Of a stretch of DNA of 64,000 nucleotides, positions 54,436 to 61,053 are shown piece after piece. Both the position numbers and the translations under genes were made by a program. Positions within the stretch are counted from its first letter, which is position 1. The number at the start of each line of letters is the position of its first letter. This DNA is from Nitrospira sp. (lineage in GTDB: Bacteria; Nitrospirota; Nitrospiria; Nitrospirales; UBA8639), in the NCBI GenBank assembly GCA_024760505.1, contig CP058931.1:2056001-2120000 (forward strand). Direction: 5' to 3'. Under the pieces are notes generated by a model, which ran no database searches, was not told the DNA's origin, and saw only the letters and a program-made list of their open reading frames with translations.

Positions 54436-54520
54436 AAAAAGGCAAACCATCTGAAAGGGTGGGACGCAAAGCCGTGGGCCTACGTCTCGGAGTTCGGGAT
54501 AGGGTTGCCAGGTTGCCAGG
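54436..54520 (+). ncRNA. Cyclic-di-GMP-I (GEMM) riboswitch
   Basis: Contains the conserved core: GGCAAACC, a GAAA tetraloop, GGGTGGGACGCAAAGCC, GGGCCTACG, and AGGGTTGCCAGGTTGCC, in the order and spacing of GEMM-I riboswitches, with the P1 partners at both ends. It lies about 76 bases upstream of the fibronectin-III gene, whose Shine-Dalgarno (AAGGAG) is in the expression platform. Control is thus likely at translation or by a nearby terminator; I could not choose between the two. Confidence 0.9.
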
Positions 54521-54596
54521 CAAGCCACAGAGTCTCCTGGATCATGGGCGGAGTGGCTTCGCTCGGCATGACTCACATGCATAAAGGAGATCTCGT

Positions 54597-54998
54597 ATGG
54601 CAGACGATCACGGTTTCTCTCGAATAACTTCTCCCTGTCCCCATTCTTTTCGATCCGCATTTGGTTCATTTTGGACTATTGTTCTCTTTCTCTGTCTTTT
54701 TTCCTCCAATGTAGTTGCCGGAGAAGTCACCCTAGCCTGGGATCCTCCTACTGCGGAATATGGAGGTTTTATTTTAGCCTACGGGACCTCAAGCGGCAGT
54801 TACACACAGACTCAAGATGTTGGATCCCAGGCCATTTATACCGTGACAACCCTGAATCCCGGTCAAACGTATTATTTTGCGGTAAAAGCTTACGACCGGG
54901 CTCGTAAGATTGAAAGCCCGTTTTCGAACCAGGTGAGTGTCACATTGCCTATCGTAAATGCGCGTCCTGCTCCTCCTAAGGATGTACGAGTTTATTGA
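54597..54998 (+). CDS. Secreted fibronectin type III domain protein
   Basis: 133 aa, start ATG 54597 behind ATAAAGGAG. A hydrophobic segment (about residues 24-41, FWTIVLFLCLFSSNVVAG) acts as signal peptide. The mature part is one Fn3 module: EVTLAWDPPTAEYGGFILAY, then TVTTLNPGQTYYFAVKAYDR and SPFSNQVSVTLP. Such single-Fn3 secreted proteins are often matrix or adhesion components. Direct control by c-di-GMP through the upstream riboswitch fits a role in biofilm or surface attachment (inference). Confidence 0.88.
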   Translation: MADDHGFSRITSPCPHSFRSAFGSFWTIVLFLCLFSSNVVAGEVTLAWDPPTAEYGGFILAYGTSSGSYTQTQDVGSQAIYTVTTLNPGQTYYFAVKAYDRARKIESPFSNQVSVTLPIVNARPAPPKDVRVY

Positions 54999-55661
54999 AG
55001 TTCAACATTGTCCTTTGCGACAAATGTTTACAGAGAGATTGAATTCGGGGGTGGGGTGCATCAACGGAAATATCCTAAGTTCCAGATTCTCCCGGGTTTT
55101 GTGAGGCGGGCTCCGTGATAACAAAGGCCACCTGCCGCGAGGGCAATTTGCAGAACGAGGATGTTCTGGGAATGTCGCATTTAAAAAGAATTCTTCTACG
55201 GGGTTCGTTAAAGATTGGATTTGAAGACAGAGTCGGTCACATGAAATCTTTATTAGTATTCTGCGATTTTCTCAAAACTCCCTCCATCGAATTTTTGCTA
55301 ACTGTCCTCAAGTAATTTCTCATGAAGTCCGGCATCAGTCCAGTATCTAAATTTTCAGAGTTCCCGTTAGAGTTTTTTTGTTTTTCCCACCGTGATCGAC
55401 TTTATCCTGTAATTTTGGTATTCATCCCTTCCTAAGAAAAACGGTCTGCGAAAAAAATCCCACTTATTAAGTTAGAATATCTGTTTCTTGGGCCAGCTCC
55501 TATGGTAAGGTCCGATCCTTGTCAGGGAATTCACCCTGGAATTGACTTAACAGTCTGATGAGGGCACCATATCTAAGAGTTAGTCATGCCCTAAAATTAT
55601 TGAGTGTTCTTCTGACTCCACCCCCCCGCACTTCCATCGAAATGAGACTAAGGTAATTGTG
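54999..55661. other. Gene-free gap
   Basis: About 660 bases without a supported gene. It contains a short stem (CAGGG AATTCA CCCTG near 55525) and AT-rich stretches likely to include the promoter of the barrel gene. A GTG-started frame at 55115-55315 has no motif and is not accepted. Confidence 0.4.
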
Positions 55662-57044
55662 ATGATTGATTTTGTATGGCGGAAAACAAGAGCGGTGTGT
55701 CTTTTCCCATTTTCCATAATGCGTGAGCGGAAATGGCTGTTTGCTCTTATTTTTCTTGGTGCCTGTGAGGTATTTTCGCCGGTCAGCGGGCAGGCTCAAT
55801 CTTTTTCTGATATGGGACTATTTTATTTTACCGGGTCTCACCGGCCTATTCAGAATCGGGGGGGGCTTTTTCGTGAATATATGACGGGAAATGGTTTAGG
55901 GGATGGTATCAAAGCCGGTCCGGTCCAACTCCGCCCATTTTTAGGCATTTCGGAAGTGTATACCGACAATGTGTTTAAGAGAGACACAAATACGAAAAGT
56001 GACTTTCTTACGACCATCGCGCCTGGAATGCAGGCGTTCATGCCGTTTGGCGGAGGTAAGCATTCTGTCCTTCTTGACTATCGTGCTGCCCAATTTCTCT
56101 ATGCAAAATTTACTGAAAATAATGCCCTGGCCCAAGATGCTCTTGGCCACGTCAGCTTGAATTATCCGGGTGGTCTAGCCATAGACTTGCAGGGAGGCCA
56201 TGTAGAAGGGTTTGACCCGAGAGGGTCGGAAGTGGATACCCAACAAAGGGATATTACCAAATGGAATGTGAATCAGTTTTTAGGCCAGATTGAATTCACG
56301 GGACAGAAGGCTGGTATCCGTCTTCGCACGAATTTTGATGATTTAAATTACACCAACAATGGGCAGGCTGCCCCGCGGGACCGGAACAGTGCTAGTGCCA
56401 ATCTGAGCGTATCTGTCGCTGTAACCCACTCAACCCGCGCCCTCCTTGGCGTTCGAATAGTGAACAATGATTATAATACGAATAAGCAACAGAATAGTTT
56501 CGGATACGGGGCATATACGGGCTTCAGCCTGGCACCTACCCGCCAGCTCTCAGGGGAATTCAATATAGGGTACCAGGTTTTAAATTTTGACCACGCGCCC
56601 ATCGATGAAGACTCAGCCCGTGGCCAGGCCCTTCTTGCAAGGGGTTTAAGCTTAGGATCGGAGCAGCGGACCTTCTTTTACATGCGAGGAAATTTGTCCT
56701 GGAACCCCACGTCCCGGTTAAGTTTTAATATCCGTCCTTTTTCGAATATTAATCAGTCAGCGGTTCAGGGTACTTCCACCTTTAAACGAATAGGCGTCGA
56801 CGTTTATGGAAAACAGTCCTTTACGGAGCGTCTGGCCCTCAGAGAAAATTTTTACTACGCCAACGATAATTTCAATACGAATAGAACGGATGATCGATTT
56901 CGCTTCAGGATTGGACCGGAATACCGAACGGTTAAATGGCTGGGCTTTCGCTTAGATTATATTTTCGAGAAGAGAAGCTCAAACATAGCCAATTTTGATT
57001 ACAATAGTAATACGATCATGCTTTCGATCCAAGGAATAATCTAG
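55662..57044 (+). CDS. Outer-membrane beta-barrel protein (exopolysaccharide-type porin)
   Basis: 460 aa from ATG 55662, AAGG upstream. The N-terminal part has a signal-like stretch (WLFALIFLGACEVFSPVSGQ with cleavage near QAQS). The body is a series of amphipathic strands (for example LRPFLGISEVYTDNVFKRDT, SFGYGAYTGFSLAPTRQLSG, RFRFRIGPEYRTVKWLGFRL), ending with an aromatic-poor final strand. The first strands resemble the barrels found in exopolysaccharide clusters (BBP2-like). It precedes an STN-like protein and the Wzm/Wzt exporter, so polysaccharide export is a sensible guess. Confidence 0.8.
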   Translation: MIDFVWRKTRAVCLFPFSIMRERKWLFALIFLGACEVFSPVSGQAQSFSDMGLFYFTGSHRPIQNRGGLFREYMTGNGLGDGIKAGPVQLRPFLGISEVYTDNVFKRDTNTKSDFLTTIAPGMQAFMPFGGGKHSVLLDYRAAQFLYAKFTENNALAQDALGHVSLNYPGGLAIDLQGGHVEGFDPRGSEVDTQQRDITKWNVNQFLGQIEFTGQKAGIRLRTNFDDLNYTNNGQAAPRDRNSASANLSVSVAVTHSTRALLGVRIVNNDYNTNKQQNSFGYGAYTGFSLAPTRQLSGEFNIGYQVLNFDHAPIDEDSARGQALLARGLSLGSEQRTFFYMRGNLSWNPTSRLSFNIRPFSNINQSAVQGTSTFKRIGVDVYGKQSFTERLALRENFYYANDNFNTNRTDDRFRFRIGPEYRTVKWLGFRLDYIFEKRSSNIANFDYNSNTIMLSIQGII

Positions 57045-57388
57045 TAAAAAGACCTGCATTTTTGATCCCCCCAAATTCTATCGATACTGTTTCTTGACCT
57101 TAACCCGTTGTGGGACTATGATTTTCCTGTTTTCTTGAGATCGCCCCGTGGCGGTAGTCCTCCTATCTCGTTTGACCAACATGAGGTGAAATCCTCCGTA
57201 AGAACCTGCACCAATTGCTAGCTTCAGAAATCCTCTACTTTTTTCGTATGGTTCCGAGATTGAGATCCATTTGGCGTGGAAAGAAAAATATTACCGATGA
57301 CTAGGGGACGAAGTGGGAAATATTCGTGTTATGAGGATGGGATGAGTCCATGTGTTTTCCATGTGGACGGCTATAAAGGAGATGCACA

Positions 57389-58186
57389 ATGAGATCCAAA
57401 CAAAGAATAATGTCTAGATGGATAAGTGGGCTGGTGCTGGTGGTCTTCTTGTTATTGGGGGCTCTCATAGGACAAGGGATGGCATTGACATCTGAGGGGC
57501 CTCTCCAGGTTGAAGATGATCGGTTAACCGGGCATCTCTCAGAGGTGACCCTACGAACAGTGCTTGAGCAATTACAGAAACAGTTGGGTATAAAATATGA
57601 GGCTCCTGTCGAAGAACTGAATAGAGTCATTTCGGTTGATCTGCAGCAGGATAAAATCCTTCCGGCCTTGGCCAAAATTCTGGCGCAGTGGGATTACGCG
57701 TTTACGGTCAATGCGGCTGGACGCTTGCAATTTCTTTATGTAACCGCAAAAGCTCCACCGAGAGAAGCGGTTTCTGAGACGAGGAACCCAGCAGATGTAG
57801 GGTCCTCGAATCTATTGGGTGAATCGGGTTTGAGTTCAGATCGGCAAATGGAGCCTGTGCAAGAAGAGGTGGATACCCGTTCATTCCTGTCTCATGAAGG
57901 AGAATCTGGTGATAATTTTGCACCGGCGTCCTCATCCTCCCCATCTCCCGGAGAGAGCCCTGGCTTAAGAGCTCCGGTGGTGGGTGTTCCCATGGATATT
58001 CAGCCGGTGCCCGCTGGAACCACGATGCCCATGATGCCGCCAAGTAGTGCTAGTGGGATGCAGGTGACGCCGCCGGCAAACTCACCGGACATGCCAATCA
58101 TTCCAGCCACAGCCTATCCACCGATGGAGATTGAGCCGGTGCCCAGCTACCTGCAGGAGGAGATGCTTCGGAATATGCAACCGTAA
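57389..58186 (+). CDS. Exported STN/secretin-like protein with Pro-rich tail
   Basis: 265 aa with AAAGGAG before the ATG. A basic start (MRSKQRIMSRWISG) is followed by a hydrophobic segment (about 14-32), then DDRLTGHLSEVTLRTVLEQL and VISVDLQQDKILPALAKILA. These resemble the STN domain of secretins/TonB-dependent receptors, an alpha/beta module that binds a periplasmic partner. The rest is Pro/Ser-rich and low in complexity (SSSSPSPGESPGLR, MPMMPPSSASGMQ). Role unknown; its place between a barrel and a polysaccharide exporter suggests an envelope job. Confidence 0.75.
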   Translation: MRSKQRIMSRWISGLVLVVFLLLGALIGQGMALTSEGPLQVEDDRLTGHLSEVTLRTVLEQLQKQLGIKYEAPVEELNRVISVDLQQDKILPALAKILAQWDYAFTVNAAGRLQFLYVTAKAPPREAVSETRNPADVGSSNLLGESGLSSDRQMEPVQEEVDTRSFLSHEGESGDNFAPASSSSPSPGESPGLRAPVVGVPMDIQPVPAGTTMPMMPPSSASGMQVTPPANSPDMPIIPATAYPPMEIEPVPSYLQEEMLRNMQP

Positions 58187-58754
58187 CACCGGAAAGTTGA
58201 GCTCCAAATAGGAATTTGTTTTTATGGCTGGTTGCGTGTTGGTCTGAGCACGGACGAGGATGGATTTAGGCTTCAAAGGTTGGCGGTGCATCTCTTTTTT
58301 GCCAAAAGTACGTCAGCGACACCCTTCAAATCCCTTGGAAGGCTTAATATGACATCCGGCTGGATGGTTGATGGCATGGTCTTGATTTTGATATAAATTC
58401 TCTTTGCCGTATTTGGCCTTTCCCCTCCTCAGTCATGTAACTGGAATCTTCCCGAAGCTTGAGTAGGCCATTTCTTTCTGACGCATACCCCAAAATTTAT
58501 TTTTAGAATTTTTTCCACTTCCTGGGCACCCGCCCCTGTGATTTCATTGGTTTATTTGCTGGAATTGAGAAACTAAGCGGATGGTTCGAGTAGAAGTCTG
58601 TATGAGTCGGAATTTCATGCAGGAAAATTTTTGGTAGCGTAGCGTTGAAAATAATGGGTTTGCCTGAGGGATATGTTGCATTTGAATTTACACTTGGTCA
58701 ATCTTTTCCAGGTGCCAAGACAAAGATCATCTTGGCTAAGATTGATAATTATGC
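58187..58754. other. Gene-free gap upstream of wzm
   Basis: 568 bases with AT-rich parts, presumably holding the promoter of wzm-wzt. No gene supported. Confidence 0.4.
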
Positions 58755-59570
58755 ATGAATAATACGTACAACCCTTTTTCACCATTAATCTGTGCCTGGC
58801 AGCACAGAACCTTGATTTCTCGCCTTGCCAAGCGAGAGATCGATGCTCGTTATCGAGGGTCAATGCTGGGGGTAATCTGGGCCTTTGTCGTCCCTATGCT
58901 GATGTTAGGGGTATATACGTTTGTCTTTTCGGTCGTGTTTCGGATTCGATGGGAGGTGCCTATGGAGGAAAACGGCGCCTTTGCTCTGTTATTATTTTCC
59001 GGATTGATTATTTTTAATCTGTTTTCCGAATGTGTCACGCGTGCTCCTGGTCTTATGCTCGAAAATGTGTCGTATATTAAAAAGGTGGTGTTTCCCCTGG
59101 AGATAATGCCCTGGGTATCGATGCTGGTGGCACTTTTTAATGCTACCGTAAGTCTTTTGATTTTGTTGGTTTTTTACCTCATAGTCCATGGTCTTCCACC
59201 CCTAACGGTGTTGCTGTTGCCGGTGGTACTTTTTCCGTTTGTCCTGTTGATTGTAGGATTAGGTTGGTTTCTGGCTTCCGTGGGGGTGTTTCTGCGGGAT
59301 GTCCAGCCGTTGGTAGGCGTGATGACCACGATGATGATGTTTCTGAGTCCGATTTTTTATCCCCTATCGGCTATTCCTGAAACCTATCGAGGATTCATTC
59401 AGATCAATCCGTTGACACCTGTCCTGAATGCGTCGAAATCGGTCATATTTTGGGGACAAATGCCGGAATGGGTAGATTGGCTCCTGTATACGGTTGTTTT
59501 TTGGGTGGTCGGTTGGTTGGGCTTTGCATGGTTCCAAAAAACCCGAAAAGGATTTGCTGATGTCGTTTGA
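58755..59570 (+). CDS. wzm: Polysaccharide ABC exporter, permease subunit (Wzm)
   Basis: 271 aa, six predicted helices, ABC2-type membrane protein. Residues 20-40 (LISRLAKREIDARYRGSMLG) form the typical N-terminal amphipathic and coupling segment of O-antigen/polysaccharide exporters, and LGWFLASVGVFLRDVQPLVG and SPIFYPLSAIPETYRGFIQI are conserved later pieces. It overlaps the ATPase gene wzt by 11 bases, so both are made together. It exports a lipid-linked glycan across the inner membrane; the identity of the glycan is unknown. Confidence 0.9.
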   Translation: MNNTYNPFSPLICAWQHRTLISRLAKREIDARYRGSMLGVIWAFVVPMLMLGVYTFVFSVVFRIRWEVPMEENGAFALLLFSGLIIFNLFSECVTRAPGLMLENVSYIKKVVFPLEIMPWVSMLVALFNATVSLLILLVFYLIVHGLPPLTVLLLPVVLFPFVLLIVGLGWFLASVGVFLRDVQPLVGVMTTMMMFLSPIFYPLSAIPETYRGFIQINPLTPVLNASKSVIFWGQMPEWVDWLLYTVVFWVVGWLGFAWFQKTRKGFADVV

Positions 59571-60912
59571 TCTGGCTATACGCGTACAAGGACTTGGGAA
59601 GGCCTATCAGATCTTTCGAAAGCCTGAGGATCGGTTAAAGCAGATGCTATGGAGGGGGCACCGAAAGTTCTATGAAGAGTTTTGGGGCCTCCAAGGTGTG
59701 GATCTGAGCGTGTATCGAGGAGAAACGGTCGGAATTATTGGTCGCAATGGTTCCGGGAAGTCGACGTTTTTGCAATTGGTGTGTGGCACGCTAGCGCCGA
59801 CCTGTGGGGAGTTGACGGTCAAAGGCCGAGTCGCGGCGTTGCTGGAATTGGGTTCAAGTTTTAATCCTGAATTTACGGGAAAGGAAAATGTCTATTTGGC
59901 TGCCTCCATTCTTGGTCTGACCAGTGAACAGATCGATGCCCGGTATGAATCCATAACGGAATTTGCGGCCATTGGAGATTTCATTAATCATCCCGTCAAA
60001 ATTTTCTCGAGTGGAATGTATGCGAGGTTGGCATTTTCCCTGGTCGCTCATGTGGATGCCGATATTCTGATCATAGATGAAATTCTTGCCGTGGGGGATG
60101 CCGCGTTCACTCAAAAATGTATGCGCTTTCTTCATCAATTTAGGGAAAAAGGTACGCTTCTGTTTGTCTCCCATGATACGGCTTCGGTGACCAGTCTTTG
60201 TAACCGGGTTGTTTGGCTTGATAATGGAGTCGTCCGGGAAATTGGTCCCGCAAAAGAGATCTGTCATAATTTTATCGCTGCGCTGTATCACGAACAGGAA
60301 AATACTAACACCTTTCGTATTGGCGGAAGCCGCAAAGCCCCAACAGATCGAGCCATGCGTGTGAAAGATCCACGAAGTGAGATGTTAAAGAACTCTTCAA
60401 GTCGAAATGAGTTGGAGATTTTCGATTTTGATCCGAATGCCCCGTGGTTTGGTGAGCGTGGAGCCAGTATTTGTGAAGTGGCGATTTCCGATCAACATGG
60501 TTCACTCCTGACAACGTTAGATGGTGGAGAGGAAGTCACGCTGATCATCCGGTGTGTGTCGGAACGACCCCTAGCACGGCCCATTCTGGGGTTTTACGTG
60601 AAGGATCGCTTAGGTCAGTATTTGTTTGGCGACAATACGTATCTGATGTATCGTGACGTCGATCGCTCCCTTGAAAAGGGGCAGCGATTTCACGCGATGT
60701 TTCGTTTTCAGTTGCCGTATCTCCCAACCGGAGATTATTCGGTGATCGCGGCGATTGCCGAGGGGACGCCAGAGAATCATGCTCTTCATCATTGGATTGA
60801 TGATGCCCTGTTTTTCCGGGTCCACTCGAGCCACGTCCAACGGGGACTTATTGGGATTCCAATGTTGGCGATTGAATTTGAGTCCTCGGTGATGCCCTTG
60901 GCCTCATCGTGA
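59560..60912 (+). CDS. wzt: Polysaccharide ABC exporter, ATPase with Wzt C-terminal domain
   Basis: 450 aa from ATG 59560, which overlaps the wzm end. Walker A GRNGSGKS at 61-68, signature FSSGMYARL at 149-157, Walker B DILIIDE with Glu174 and the switch His in LLFVSHDTASV. The C-terminal part (about 310-450) is the Wzt_C beta-sandwich that recognises the nonreducing end of the glycan: WFGERGASICEVAISDQHGS, IRCVSERPLARPILGFYVKD, FRFQLPYLPTGDYSVIAAIA. The domain implies a substrate with a terminal cap. A large multidomain gene follows after 141 bases. Confidence 0.93.
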   Translation: MSFDLAIRVQGLGKAYQIFRKPEDRLKQMLWRGHRKFYEEFWGLQGVDLSVYRGETVGIIGRNGSGKSTFLQLVCGTLAPTCGELTVKGRVAALLELGSSFNPEFTGKENVYLAASILGLTSEQIDARYESITEFAAIGDFINHPVKIFSSGMYARLAFSLVAHVDADILIIDEILAVGDAAFTQKCMRFLHQFREKGTLLFVSHDTASVTSLCNRVVWLDNGVVREIGPAKEICHNFIAALYHEQENTNTFRIGGSRKAPTDRAMRVKDPRSEMLKNSSSRNELEIFDFDPNAPWFGERGASICEVAISDQHGSLLTTLDGGEEVTLIIRCVSERPLARPILGFYVKDRLGQYLFGDNTYLMYRDVDRSLEKGQRFHAMFRFQLPYLPTGDYSVIAAIAEGTPENHALHHWIDDALFFRVHSSHVQRGLIGIPMLAIEFESSVMPLASS

Positions 60913-61053
60913 AAAAAGCTTAGTGATATGGGGTCAGATTTAGGAGTATTTCATATTGCTGCCCAGCCGAAACCACCTATCGGTGGGTTTGGGAAGTGAA
61001 GACGTCATTGGAGTCTCGGCTTGGTGGTGATCAATTTTACATAGAGCCAAATC

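Noticed and set aside
55115..55315. 66-codon GTG-started frame after the Fn3 gene
   Set aside because: No ribosome site and no recognisable content.
60960..60990. Terminator between wzt and the multidomain gene
   Set aside because: AAACCACC-TATC-GGTGGGTTT forms a stem only with a bulge and lacks a T-run after it.
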